44,266 nucleotides of DNA from Clostridiales bacterium (GCA_013619125.1 JABXKS010000101.1:1-44266), one strand, 5' to 3'; shown: positions 31,919 through 40,933, numbered from the stretch's first letter. The notes: generated from the letters alone by a model not told the origin. Numbers and translations: made by a program.

Positions 31919-32959
31919 ATGAACACCCAATCAAGTACATCCATAAAAAACCAAGCCCCGGGCACCATCACTTACACGGGCACATATACTGATGTCCCTC
32001 TCAGCATGGTTTTATATAAATACGACACCGATAATTGGTTCAGAGAAAGCATTGACAACTTATCCAGCATCCCCGATGATGATAAAATCAAGTGGTTGAA
32101 TGTGACAGGCCTTTCCCACACCAACGTGATCAAAGAACTGGGTGAACGATTTTCCATCGATCCCCTGATTTTAGAGGATGTCATCAACGTGGCGCAGTAC
32201 AGTAAAATGCAGTCGGAAGAAGATTTGCTCTTCTCCGTTTGGAAAATGATCTACATGAAAGAGGAACAAATCGAACATGAACATATTTCCCTGCTTTTGA
32301 TTGACAATTGGGTGATCAGTTTTCAAGAAAACGAAGGCGATGTCTTTCATTCTGTTCGTACTCGCCTTGAAAGAAACCAAGGCATCCTTCGAACCATGAA
32401 GGGCGATTATCTGTACTTTGCTTTGATCGATGCCATCATTGATCATTACTCGGACACCTTATCGATTTTAACCCGGCAATTTGACGCTTACGAAGCATTG
32501 ATCCTTGATCGAAAGAAAATTGCTGTCGATTCTCTTTATCCTCTTCGGAAGGAACTGTCACAATTAAAAACCGCAATCTTTCCAATGAAAGTAGCTCTGC
32601 CTAGAGTCTTGAACCGAAAGCAAAGTCCCATCACAGAAGAGGTACTCCCTTATTTTCAAGACGCAACCGACAATTTGATGCAAACCTCCGAACAGATTCT
32701 TGGTATTCGCGAGTTGGCGACAAGCCTACACGACCAACAGCTTTCCGATCTCAGCCACCAAATGAATACGATTATGACGACCCTTACCATTTTCTCAGCC
32801 GTCTTTATTCCCCTCTCATTTTTAGCCGGTGTTTTTGGCATGAACTTCCGCTCCATGCCAGGGAGCGAGTCGACGCAGGGATTCACCTATTTCCTTGTAG
32901 CATGCGCTGGAGTTGCATCATTTATGTTATTCTTCTTCAAAAAGAAGAAATGGTTTTAA
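31919..32959 (+). CDS. corA: CorA family divalent-cation (Mg2+) channel
   Basis: 346 residues from the ATG at 31919, which has AAGGAGG at ideal distance; the frame to 31892 adds nine unsupported codons. A large acidic N-terminal cytoplasmic domain and a long stalk helix (about 160-280) lead to two C-terminal membrane helices. The GMN selectivity motif is at 307-309 (VFGMNF), and the chain ends in KKKKWF, as in CorA. It should admit Mg2+ or Co2+. It stands alone downstream of the cyclase-like gene with its own terminator. Confidence 0.95.
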   Translation: MNTQSSTSIKNQAPGTITYTGTYTDVPLSMVLYKYDTDNWFRESIDNLSSIPDDDKIKWLNVTGLSHTNVIKELGERFSIDPLILEDVINVAQYSKMQSEEDLLFSVWKMIYMKEEQIEHEHISLLLIDNWVISFQENEGDVFHSVRTRLERNQGILRTMKGDYLYFALIDAIIDHYSDTLSILTRQFDAYEALILDRKKIAVDSLYPLRKELSQLKTAIFPMKVALPRVLNRKQSPITEEVLPYFQDATDNLMQTSEQILGIRELATSLHDQQLSDLSHQMNTIMTTLTIFSAVFIPLSFLAGVFGMNFRSMPGSESTQGFTYFLVACAGVASFMLFFFKKKKWF

Positions 32960-32965
32960 CGCAAA

Positions 32966-32998
32966 AAGGACTAGCTTCGTTTTATGAATCTAGTCCTT
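32966..32998 (+). terminator. Terminator after corA
   Basis: A 9-bp stem AAGGACTAG/CTAGTCCTT with an inner TTC/GAA pair, followed by CCTTCTATT on the plus strand. The A run on its left side could let it also serve the convergent EFR1 gene. Confidence 0.75.
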
Positions 32999-33042
32999 CC
33001 TTCTATTCCTTTGCTTTCGTTTCACAGAATCGTTGACGTCCT

Positions 33043-33801
33043 TTACAGGAACCACTCCATCTCGCGGCGTTCTCCGCAATTTTCAATCAACCATTGCTTT
33101 GTTCCCGCAAGCTTTTCTGTCGACCGGGCACCCTTCGGACAGATGTTGATGCAGCGCGCGCAATAGATGCACAACTCTGGATCCGTCATTCTCCCGTCCG
33201 AAAAATCAATCGCTTCAGTAGGGCAATTTTTTGCGCACAATCCGCATTGATCGCAGGTATCATTCCCTGTCGGAGTTGGCGTTGCCTTCAATTCTTTGTA
33301 AGGCATATTCCCATATACTTCCGGCTGTTGGTTGTTTCCAGCCTCTAGCTTCGCTTTCACTTGTCCTGCTATCTCCTGTAATTTTGCTTGATCATTCACA
33401 TCTGGACGATTCGCTGCGACGCTGGTTTCCAAGCAATGCTCCGCAACCACAGCTCCCGCTGCAACCACTCGAAATCCTTTGTTGGAAAGCTCATTGGTCA
33501 ATTCTAAAAGTGCGTCATCATAATGGCGATTGCCGTAAGAGGCAATTGCAATAGTCTTCGCCTGGTTCCCTTCCAACTTCTTGAAAATCTCCGCAGAAAT
33601 CGCTGGTAATCTGCCGGAATACACCGGCATGCCCGCCAAAACTAAATCACTCTCTTCAAAAGTCCAATCCATATTCCGGTTCGCCGGAACAGTCATATCA
33701 ATCTCAACAATCTTTTTTGCGGCAAATCCAGCCGCTACCCCATCTACTGCCGCCTTGGTTCCCCCATTGGGTGAAAAATGTAATTTTATTACTCGCTTCA
33801 T
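33043..33801 (-). CDS. EFR1-type ferredoxin: flavodoxin-like domain plus two [4Fe-4S] clusters
   Basis: 252 residues. Residues 1-155 form a flavodoxin-like domain (HFSPNGGTKAAVDGVA, then DLVLAGMPVYSGRLP and ASYGNRHYDDALLEL). The C-terminal part is a bacterial-type 2[4Fe-4S] ferredoxin with C183, C186, C189, C193 and C211, C214, C217, C221. This EFR1 architecture is common in anaerobes and passes electrons between low-potential partners. The P-loop is altered (SPNGGT), typical of the family. No redox partner is adjacent, so its job here is open. Confidence 0.92.
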   Translation of the reverse strand: MKRVIKLHFSPNGGTKAAVDGVAAGFAAKKIVEIDMTVPANRNMDWTFEESDLVLAGMPVYSGRLPAISAEIFKKLEGNQAKTIAIASYGNRHYDDALLELTNELSNKGFRVVAAGAVVAEHCLETSVAANRPDVNDQAKLQEIAGQVKAKLEAGNNQQPEVYGNMPYKELKATPTPTGNDTCDQCGLCAKNCPTEAIDFSDGRMTDPELCIYCARCINICPKGARSTEKLAGTKQWLIENCGERREMEWFL

Positions 33802-33881
33802 CCCTGCTCCTCCTCATGTCTTTTTCGTTTCCACTTTCTATTTTCTTGCCTTTTCTCAAATTAAACCTATTTCTGCTTCAT

Positions 33882-34361
33882 TTACCACACTTCATCCAAT
33901 CGTTCTGAATAAAATACAATTGCTTTTTTATATTCTAATATACTTTCATCCATTGAGGTTTCTGCAATAATCGACAGCAGAAGCCGCATGGCTTCTCTAT
34001 GTTCTCCTAAATTATAAAGGGACATCGACAAAAAGACCTTTAGCCCATTATTCTCATATCGATCGATGCCTTCCAAAAGAAGCTTCTTCGATTTCTCATA
34101 TTCACCAATTGTTCGGTATGTACTCCCTAACCCTAGATACGCTTCTTTACAATCTTCTTCTGGCAAGCCAAGTTCAATTGCCTTCTCATAATATGGAACT
34201 GCCTCTTTCTCCAATCCAAGCACATCAAAACTCCATGCACACTGATAATTCACTACAGCATGATCCGGAAACCGAGTTACCAACTCAACAAGAATTGAAT
34301 TAGCTTCCTCCAATTCTCCATTTTCTCTAAGTTTAATCGCTTTGTTAAGAACCTCTTTCAT
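33882..34361 (-). CDS. Tetratricopeptide repeat protein
   Basis: 159 residues, almost wholly TPR helices: three to four 34-residue repeats starting ANSILVELVTRFPDHAVVNYQCAWSFDVLG, with YLGLGSTYRTIGEYEKSKKLL and FLSMSLYNLGEHREAMRLL. It is a protein-protein docking module in the cytoplasm, with no catalytic part. It resembles the small TPR proteins near toxin or ATPase genes in Firmicutes. It lies 30 bp after the AAA ATPase gene, so it may bind or regulate that ATPase. Confidence 0.85.
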   Translation of the reverse strand: MKEVLNKAIKLRENGELEEANSILVELVTRFPDHAVVNYQCAWSFDVLGLEKEAVPYYEKAIELGLPEEDCKEAYLGLGSTYRTIGEYEKSKKLLLEGIDRYENNGLKVFLSMSLYNLGEHREAMRLLLSIIAETSMDESILEYKKAIVFYSERLDEVW

Positions 34362-34391
34362 CCTTTTTCTCCCGAGAAATCATTTATTCTA

Positions 34392-35150
34392 TTACTCGCG
34401 TAAAATATGTCGCAATGTCCGCTCAGGGCATGCCATAAAAGCTTTCATTACTTGCACGTGCTCCGTTTCCTCATACGGTACCTCTCGGTATCCTTCTTCC
34501 ACTAGTAGTATTTTTGCATGAGGATAGCTCATGAGAATTGGCGAATGCGTCGCAATGATAAACTGCGAGTTTGCTTCAACCAGTTCATGAATCCGTCTCA
34601 GTAAAGCCAGCTGACGGGTGGGAGATAACGCTGCTTCCGGCTCATCCAGGATATAGAGTCCTTTTCCGCCAAAACGATGAAGCAAAAGCGCCATAAATGA
34701 CTCGCCATGGGATTGTTTGTGAAGCGATATCCCCCCATAGGATCCAATAATCGGTGGTCCACCGCTGCCTTGATCTAAGTCATCGATATTCGAAGCAACA
34801 TTATAAAAGCTTTCAGCCCGTAAAAAGTATCCGTCCTTTGGTTGAATGACACCTTTAGAAAGCTTCAAATCATCCGCCAGCCTTGAATGGGTTTCCTTGG
34901 TATGAAAGTTAAAGTTCTTGCTCCCTCCCTCAGGATTAAATCCATAGGCGACTGCAATGGCTTCCAAAAGCGTCGATTTCCCACTTCCATTTTCTCCTAT
35001 TAAAAAAGTCACGTTAGGATGCAGTTCGATTTCCGACAAAGAACGAACGGCTTCTAATGTATATGGATAGTTTGATTCTTCCTTCGAACTCTTCTCACAT
35101 CGAATCGAACGAATATATTGATTAAACCCTTTTTCCAACATCCCGCTCAC
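34392..35150 (-). CDS. AAA/ABC-like ATPase (COG3910 type)
   Basis: 252 residues. Walker A GENGSGKS (52-59), an ABC-like signature SHGES (147-151), Walker B YILDEPEAALSP (166-177) and the switch His in ATHSP. This is the short, single-domain overcoming-lysogenization-defect/SMC-like ATPase family often called predicted ATPase, without the coiled coil of SMC. It is not a transporter ATPase because no permease adjoins. The TPR protein follows. A defence or repair role is possible for the family, but no partner nuclease is present, so none is assigned. Confidence 0.87.
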   Translation of the reverse strand: MSGMLEKGFNQYIRSIRCEKSSKEESNYPYTLEAVRSLSEIELHPNVTFLIGENGSGKSTLLEAIAVAYGFNPEGGSKNFNFHTKETHSRLADDLKLSKGVIQPKDGYFLRAESFYNVASNIDDLDQGSGGPPIIGSYGGISLHKQSHGESFMALLLHRFGGKGLYILDEPEAALSPTRQLALLRRIHELVEANSQFIIATHSPILMSYPHAKILLVEEGYREVPYEETEHVQVMKAFMACPERTLRHILRE

Positions 35151-35176
35151 CCTCGCTTCTCATTTGGACCTCTCCT

Positions 35177-35923
35177 TTAGAAATTGTCTTGCACTTTCAC
35201 CAAATTCAATTCATCTGGAGTCGTTGCTCCCCGCTCTATCGCGCTCTCTCTCAGGTGCAAATATAACTCAGCCTTGGTCGCATCTTCATATGGCATCACA
35301 AACAAAATACCAATTCCCAATGCCAAAAGCCCCAAAAGGTACCATCCAATAAAGGAAAGCTCCAGCACAAATATCTTCCATTTTTCGCCCTTGGTCATTT
35401 CATTACTCAGCTCTATGGCGCGTTTTGCACCAATACTCGGATTGTCCGCCAAGATATACGGGACCATCCGATACGCATAGGATTTGATGATTCCCGGAAT
35501 GATCAGCAGTAGTGTCCAAAGAACCAAGTAGACGCTCCGCAAAAACATCGTGCCCACTACACTAAAATAACGACCTTCCTTGAAATAATGGCCCAAATAT
35601 CCCAAGTAACAATCATCCTCCGCTACCCGAACAAAGAACTTGCGTCCTCCAACTTCCAAAACATACCCGATAAAGACCCGCAAGATCCACAATACCAGAA
35701 TAATCGAACCGATCATTATCATATACTTCAAAATCCAGTACGAAATTTCCTCAGGCAAAACATTCACAGCATCTCGCTGACTTTGCGTATTATTTCCGCT
35801 GCTGCCTCCATTTCCATCTCGACCACCGATTAGCAAAAGTACCATGCTGACAATAAACATCTTCCAATAATACTGTTTCATCACGGCTTTCGCTCTAGTT
35901 TTCAGTTCTGCTCTTGTCCACAT
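35177..35923 (-). CDS. DUF975 family membrane protein
   Basis: 248 residues with five or six helices. The N-terminal WTRAELKTRAKAVMKQYYWKMF, then the SYAYRMVPYILADNPSIGAKRAIELSNEMTKGEKWKIFVLELSF block, are characteristic of DUF975 (YhcB-like integral membrane proteins of Firmicutes). A Gly/Asn-rich stretch at 33-50 lies outside or in a loop. No function is known. It is 12 bp after the small membrane protein and 26 bp before the AAA ATPase, so probably cotranscribed. Confidence 0.88.
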   Translation of the reverse strand: MWTRAELKTRAKAVMKQYYWKMFIVSMVLLLIGGRDGNGGSSGNNTQSQRDAVNVLPEEISYWILKYMIMIGSIILVLWILRVFIGYVLEVGGRKFFVRVAEDDCYLGYLGHYFKEGRYFSVVGTMFLRSVYLVLWTLLLIIPGIIKSYAYRMVPYILADNPSIGAKRAIELSNEMTKGEKWKIFVLELSFIGWYLLGLLALGIGILFVMPYEDATKAELYLHLRESAIERGATTPDELNLVKVQDNF

Positions 35924-35935
35924 AATTTTACCTCC

Positions 35936-36382
35936 TTATCCTTTTCTTACCCCGATTGTATATCCAATATTATACAACAACAGCATGAATAAAAAAGCCA
36001 TACTCAATATCCCGAAGGTGCTATTCACCGGTAAAAAAAATAGAACGCGCCGGATCATTGCCACCATTCTAACCGTGGGAAGAAAAAACATCTGTGGCAC
36101 AAAACCCATAAAATTCATCATGAATCGCCCCAATAGACCCCACTGAATCAGGATCACTCCGATACTAGCCATTGCAAATCCATTCCCCAACAAATTTGAT
36201 TTCAGTCTGGATTTGCTATACTCGAAAGAACGATACCCGCCATAGATCCAATATATCGAAAAAATAATGCTGATCAAAGTCATGGATGCTCCATACCAGT
36301 CCCACTTTACCATCATGCCATTCATTCCAACCCCTATCAAAAATGGAGAGATTGCAAACAACAAAAGCTTTCCTTTTTTCAT
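35936..36382 (-). CDS. Small membrane protein of unknown function
   Basis: 148 residues with four predicted membrane segments (LLLFAISPFLIGVGM, MTLISIIFSIYWIYGG, GFAMASIGVILIQWGLL, GILSMAFLFMLLLYNIGY). I recognise no family. It is rich in Met and Phe, with no conserved charged motif beyond a short basic hairpin (FEYSKSRLK). It starts with a normal site, and DUF975 follows 12 bp downstream. Confidence 0.7.
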   Translation of the reverse strand: MKKGKLLLFAISPFLIGVGMNGMMVKWDWYGASMTLISIIFSIYWIYGGYRSFEYSKSRLKSNLLGNGFAMASIGVILIQWGLLGRFMMNFMGFVPQMFFLPTVRMVAMIRRVLFFLPVNSTFGILSMAFLFMLLLYNIGYTIGVRKG

Positions 36383-36612
36383 TTCTATATTCTCCTCACA
36401 AGTTACTTTTCAATTTTTCGAAAATCAATTCGCTATCCTCTGCGCAACCAATAACTCTTCCTTTCGCCCTGATAAAAAAATAACAACTCGACTTTATATA
36501 ATAAATTTAGTATAACACTCTTCCATATATTTCGACCTTTTCAATTTCACATACACTTTTTCTTTCTTTCTCGTTATGATTGTATCGTTTCATCCCATTA
36601 ATTCAGATTTAT

Positions 36613-36644
36613 AAAAAAGCCAGATCTCACGATCCGGCTTTTTT
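36613..36644. terminator. Bidirectional terminator between serpin and membrane-protein genes
   Basis: A 14-bp stem AAAAAAGCCAGATC/GATCCGGCTTTTTT (one mismatch or G-U), 4-nt loop. A and T runs on both sides let it work in either direction, chiefly for the serpin gene stopping at 36650. Confidence 0.9.
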
Positions 36645-36649
36645 TATCC

Positions 36650-37957
36650 CTATAATTGGTTCGGGTTCATGCACACGCCTATAAACAACAGATCTCCATA
36701 TCTGGACTTGATACCGAAGATAAAGGGCCTATCAAGAATCATTTCCACTCGTCCTTCTGGCGGACAAGCACCACAATAAGTAATTTCTGTATAGGCCGAT
36801 GCCTCTACGCCGTTTTCATCAATGGCGATATGGGTGTTTTGTTGAATACCTGAGATGAACGCCGTTCCTTCAACCATCCCCGAAAAATCCGCATCCGCTT
36901 CAAAAGCGCGATTCACGCCCAGCGCTTTCATCGTTTCGACTAAATCCATACTGGAACCATAAGTGAATTTGGGAATCTGCCATATCACTTCACCGGTTTG
37001 ACGTTCGCCTTCTGTGAACATCGATTGAATCCGTTCGGGTGTAGCAAGAAGTTCATGAATCGAGACGCCTTGATCTGGAAGAATAAAGGTCATGCTGCCA
37101 GCTCCCTTCAACCCCAGGGAACTGCGCGTATATCCTTCTCCCTTTACAAACCCATGCGATCCAAAATCTGCATTCATAAAATCACAATTTACCGTATCAC
37201 CATTTGCTAAATGAAATTGATCTTCTTTTGTTTTTTCAACGTTGAAACGATCCGTCCATTCATCATAGAAATAAATCGTGTTCAAAATGCTCATGATCTG
37301 CGCCTCATTTGGTTCAAATTCATAAGATAGCGTTCCATTCGTTTGTTCAGCAATCCATTGTCCCATCAGAACGCCCGTATCCGGATCGGAAAAATCAACA
37401 TCATAAACAGAAGCGTAAAAATCATTCTTCGCAACATTCAAATAAGCATCATTAAATTGCACGTCTTCATCGTTGGTTTTCTTGTCTAGCCATAACGAGT
37501 TCGCAATTTTCAATTGTGCAATTTCATTATCTGTGTAGAGCAATCGATAAAAATTTCCGCACTGCGTAGCCAGCGATTCAGAATCTGCGACTCCCAGTAG
37601 AGCAAGTAACTCTTCCTGGGTTTCTCCCTTCGCTCCCGCCGTCGCTAAGGCTGTTGCAAGATACAAACTGATTGGACTGTATAATTGATTTTCATCCGAC
37701 TCCGATAGAACTTGCGATGCAGTCCTATAGGCAAATCGATCCAACGCCTCTTGAAACTCGTCTTCAACAGTATTGCCATCTCGAATTGCTTGTCTTCCAT
37801 CAAAATCTTCGAACCCAACCCCTTCCGGATACTCGGGTGTTACCATTGCAACATTTTGAAAATCCACCTTTGCAGTAGGTATAATCTCAGTCTGCGTACA
37901 CCCCGTCAACCATAAAAGTACCGCAAGTACAAACACAACTACACTCAATTTTCTCAT
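36650..37957 (-). CDS. Serpin family protease inhibitor, lipoprotein
   Basis: 435 residues. Lipobox LTGC (C20) anchors it outside. The serpin fold is complete: QLYSPISLYLATALATAGAKGETQEELLALLG, the ANSLWLD and NTIYFYDEW segments, and the C-terminal DRPFIFGIKSRYGDLLFIGVCMNP. The hinge of the reactive loop, NGVEASAYTEI (382-392), is followed by TYCGACPPEGRVEM, so the P1 region falls in C395-G-A-C398. Serpins trap serine or cysteine proteases by suicide cleavage. The loop here is unusual for its CxxC. Last gene before a terminator; a normal AAGGAGA site precedes the ATG. Confidence 0.93.
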   Translation of the reverse strand: MRKLSVVVFVLAVLLWLTGCTQTEIIPTAKVDFQNVAMVTPEYPEGVGFEDFDGRQAIRDGNTVEDEFQEALDRFAYRTASQVLSESDENQLYSPISLYLATALATAGAKGETQEELLALLGVADSESLATQCGNFYRLLYTDNEIAQLKIANSLWLDKKTNDEDVQFNDAYLNVAKNDFYASVYDVDFSDPDTGVLMGQWIAEQTNGTLSYEFEPNEAQIMSILNTIYFYDEWTDRFNVEKTKEDQFHLANGDTVNCDFMNADFGSHGFVKGEGYTRSSLGLKGAGSMTFILPDQGVSIHELLATPERIQSMFTEGERQTGEVIWQIPKFTYGSSMDLVETMKALGVNRAFEADADFSGMVEGTAFISGIQQNTHIAIDENGVEASAYTEITYCGACPPEGRVEMILDRPFIFGIKSRYGDLLFIGVCMNPNQL

Positions 37958-38466
37958 AATCTTCTCCTTGATTCATCGTCAATTCGTTAAGAATTACTAT
38001 CTCTATTCATTATGACGATTCATTGAATTAAATGTTCCAAAATTTTACTGCAAAAGTGTTTTTTTCTTCCTTTATTTCCTTCAAAAATCATCTTTTTTTC
38101 ACCCCGTTTTCCTTCTGTTCGAACTAGTTTTTGTTGGCAAAACGCTTCGAAAATTTCTTTTTTTCGCCTTCAGGGAAAACGTTTGTTTTTTTGGTTGATT
38201 TCGCTCTTTTCACTATGAATTTTTGATCCCTCTTACAATAAATTTCTAGCCTGAAATTAGTAGCATTCCATAAAATCTTGATTCTTCAAGTTAAAAACCA
38301 AAATTTTATTGTTCCAAATTCCATTATTCTTCCAACTCAATATTTTCCTCTTTTATTTAATTTTATTCAAAAAACAAGATACTTATGTTGGATAATCTTT
38401 CAATTTGATAAACATAATGTGAGTGCCGCGAAATCTGTACAATCCCACTTCTTTTTGAAATGGGGC
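37958..38466. other. Long AT-rich intergenic region with pyrimidine tracts and cre-like sites
   Basis: About 510 bp without a supported gene, ahead of the promoter at 38467. The plus strand at 38050-38125 is rich in T and C runs. Two sequences near 38137-38150 (GCAAAACGCTTCGA) and 38174-38187 (GGAAAACGTTTGTT) resemble CcpA cre boxes, with 11 and 12 of 14 positions matching my consensus. A 67-codon open frame at 38278 shows no coding character. Near the serpin start, AATTC-GTTAA-GAATT is a small inverted repeat. Confidence 0.4.
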
Positions 38467-38495
38467 TTGTTAAAAATTTAATTTAAGTCTATACT
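38467..38495 (+). promoter_or_regulatory. Sigma-A promoter of the BASS transporter gene
   Basis: TTGTTA (38467-38472), 17 bp, TATACT (38490-38495), followed within 25 bp by AAGGAGAG and the ATG. Spacing and -10 are close to consensus. Confidence 0.75.
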
Positions 38496-38518
38496 CTTCC
38501 ACAAAAGGAGAGATTTGT

Positions 38519-39508
38519 ATGAATAGCTTAAAAAAACTCAGTAAATTTCTATCGGATCAAACTTCATTATTCGTAATATTAATTGCCCTTTTGGCCTTTG
38601 TATTACCATCGACTTTTTCCTGGGTAAAAGGGAATACACAAACATTAATTTTAGGACTAATCATGTTAACAATGGGAATGACCTTGTCCACAAAGGATTT
38701 TTCGATATTGGCACAAAGACCACTGGATATTTTAATTGGTTCATTGGCTCAATATACCATCATGCCCATACTCGCATTCTCGATTACAAAATTGCTTCAT
38801 TTGCCAACTGAAATTGCAATCGGCTTAATCCTAGTCGGCTGTTGTCCTGGTGGCGTATCATCAAACATCATGTCCTTTTTGTGCAAAGGAGATGTTGCCT
38901 TTTCTGTCGGTATGACCACCGTTTCAACACTGATTTCTCCCGTTTTAACCCCTCTCTTGATGTTAAAATTGGCAGGGCAAAGCGTTAATATCGATGGACT
39001 TGGCATGTTTGTATCGATCGTTCAAGTCACGATTTTACCGATTCTATTAGGCTTTGGATTCAACTACTTTTTTGGTGAAAAAGACTGGTTTTCCGATCTG
39101 CGACAAGTCATGCCTGGCGTTTCCGTCATTGGTTTGGCACTAATCGTTGGCGGTGTCATCGCAGCTGTAGGAACTTCCTTCTTCCAATCAGGTTTGATAA
39201 TTTTCATTGCAATTTTCTTCCACAATACTCTGGGTTATCTAGCCGGATATAGTGTGGGAAAACTCTTTAACATGTCAATGCCCAAGAGGAGAACCATTTC
39301 AATTGAAGTGGGTATGCAAAATGCTGGATTAGCAACAAACTTAGCTTCAGCCCACTTTGCCGCATATCCAATGGCAGCTGTTGCGGCGGCTGTAAGCTGC
39401 GTGTGGCACTCAATCTCTGGAACTTTGCTTGCCGGTTTATATATTCAAATCGACAAGCGTGAAACTTCAAGGATGTGCAAAATGAAGTCGCGTTCAAATC
39501 AAGCATAG
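38519..39508 (+). CDS. BASS family Na+-coupled organic-anion symporter
   Basis: 329 residues, about ten helices. Family marks are VGCCPGGVSSN (106-116) and EVGMQNAGLATNLA near 265-278, plus GLIMLTMGMTLSTKDF. Members import bile acids, pantoate, pyruvate or other carboxylates with Na+. The substrate cannot be set. It is convergent with the PucR-type regulator gene, and the SDR-KdgT pair lies beyond it, so a role in the same carboxylate pathway is likely. A strong ribosome binding site and promoter precede it. Confidence 0.92.
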   Translation: MNSLKKLSKFLSDQTSLFVILIALLAFVLPSTFSWVKGNTQTLILGLIMLTMGMTLSTKDFSILAQRPLDILIGSLAQYTIMPILAFSITKLLHLPTEIAIGLILVGCCPGGVSSNIMSFLCKGDVAFSVGMTTVSTLISPVLTPLLMLKLAGQSVNIDGLGMFVSIVQVTILPILLGFGFNYFFGEKDWFSDLRQVMPGVSVIGLALIVGGVIAAVGTSFFQSGLIIFIAIFFHNTLGYLAGYSVGKLFNMSMPKRRTISIEVGMQNAGLATNLASAHFAAYPMAAVAAAVSCVWHSISGTLLAGLYIQIDKRETSRMCKMKSRSNQA

Positions 39509-39597
39509 TCGTCACTGATTGACTCACATTCAACGAAGGATCCAGCTTTAAAATTACCAATGGACTTAATGAATCTGAACAATTCCATAGGACAAAC

Positions 39598-39629
39598 AAA
39601 AAGAATAAGGACTAGTCCTTATTCTTTTT
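39598..39629. terminator. Bidirectional terminator between BASS and PucR-type genes
   Basis: A perfect 14-bp stem AAAAAGAATAAGGA/TCCTTATTCTTTTT with a CTAG loop, symmetric on both strands. The regulator's stop codon (39614-39612) lies in the loop. Confidence 0.92.
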
Positions 39630-40814
39630 TGACTCATTGATCATCAAAAGTTTCGTTGAAATATACAATTGCACCAGTTGATCATAATTATCAAAGTTAA
39701 TATTGAATAACTCTTTTATTTTTTTAATCCGATAAATCACCGTGTTGCGATGGATATACAGGCTTTCCGCTACCGCTTGAACGGACTTTTCGTTTTCCAA
39801 ATAAGATCTGATTGTTTCCAAATAATTTGTCCCATTCACTAAATCAAACAACTGTATTTTAATGATCCTGCTATCTACCAAATCTAAATAATCGACTTTT
39901 TCGAGCGCAAGCGACAATGTCTCATAGAGCTTGATATCATTGTAAAAAACAATTCTCGATTTGTTTGTCAGATACTTTTTCAAAGTTCTAGCTTCTCGGG
40001 CTTTTGAAAAATAAATTTTAAAATCATACAGTTCAGTAAAAATATTTGAAACATTGAATTCGAGCTTGCTTTGAATTAAAAATTTATTGATTTGAATTTC
40101 GCTTTTGAACGTTCTTCCGCACAATAGAATCACTAAAATATGCCCCACAATAATAATCACTGAATCTCCAAGTAACCCCTTTAGCTCATTCTTCAGGTTA
40201 TCCGTTTCAACGTTATAGGAGATCAGTTCGCTAATATCAGACGTGATCACTTGATAGATACCAAAATGATAGATATCTAGATGTGAAGCACGATGAAAAA
40301 GATGCTCTTTTGACTTAAATCGCTCATAATACAAATCCAATAGAATATCTTCATCCTGAACATTCGAATCAGGGTGATATCTCTCTTTTTGCAAAAACAA
40401 TTCCTTCGCAATCACCTTACACGCAAACTGATAATCCTCCGCATTGTTCTTATCAAATTGATGATTGCACTCCAGTACATTCAGATATCCGATCACACAA
40501 TCCTGATAGGTGATTTGATAAAATCTCCGCTTATTCTGATTATCAATTTTCGAGAATTCAATATACTCCTGCCCCTCGACAACGAACTGATCCCAATTGT
40601 TGAGTGTGGCACCAAATTCCAATGTGATAAATCCTCGTTCTACCGCGTTTAGCCACAGCTCATTCTCAACCTCAAAATTCCGAGTGTACGAAACAATTTC
40701 AAAAGACTGCCCGATGATAACCATCGGATTGTCCAGCAGCAATCCCACCATATCAACCAATTGATCCAGTGGTTCGCCTTGTAAAACCGCCTCAATTATT
40801 ATTTCTTTGTTCAT
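39612..40814 (-). CDS. PucR/CdaR-type transcriptional regulator
   Basis: 400 residues from the ATG at 40814, which has GGGGGAG upstream; the frame to 40838 lacks a site. The C-terminal helix-turn-helix AESLYIHRNTVIYRIKKIKELF (349-370) is the PucR_2/CdaR signature, with a long sensor region before it. Such regulators respond to purines, sugar acids or similar catabolites and usually control nearby genes. It is divergent from the SDR-KdgT pair across a gap rich in inverted repeats and convergent with the BASS gene, so it probably governs these transporters. Confidence 0.88.
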   Translation of the reverse strand: MNKEIIIEAVLQGEPLDQLVDMVGLLLDNPMVIIGQSFEIVSYTRNFEVENELWLNAVERGFITLEFGATLNNWDQFVVEGQEYIEFSKIDNQNKRRFYQITYQDCVIGYLNVLECNHQFDKNNAEDYQFACKVIAKELFLQKERYHPDSNVQDEDILLDLYYERFKSKEHLFHRASHLDIYHFGIYQVITSDISELISYNVETDNLKNELKGLLGDSVIIIVGHILVILLCGRTFKSEIQINKFLIQSKLEFNVSNIFTELYDFKIYFSKAREARTLKKYLTNKSRIVFYNDIKLYETLSLALEKVDYLDLVDSRIIKIQLFDLVNGTNYLETIRSYLENEKSVQAVAESLYIHRNTVIYRIKKIKELFNINFDNYDQLVQLYISTKLLMINESKKNKD

Positions 40815-40866
40815 AACTCCCCCTTGTGCGCTCAGCACAAAAACCTTCTATACTTTCAGGCCATTA

Positions 40867-40933
40867 TACCATTTGCCTACAACCCAGTAAATGGTATCAT
40901 TTGCTTGTGAGCAAATTGTTTATTTTTTAACTA
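40867..40933. promoter_or_regulatory. Divergent regulatory region with inverted repeats (probable PucR-type operators)
   Basis: Two perfect repeats: TACCATTT (40867-40874) with AAATGGTA (40889-40896), and ATTTGCT-TGTG-AGCAAAT (40899-40916). TTGTGA (40905-40910) with TAACTA (40928-40933) is a possible SDR promoter whose -35 lies in the second repeat. The region sits between the divergent regulator and SDR genes. Confidence 0.6.

Noticed and set aside
38278-38481. A 67-codon open frame in the long spacer
   Set aside because: No ribosome binding site, AT-driven composition and no family match by eye.
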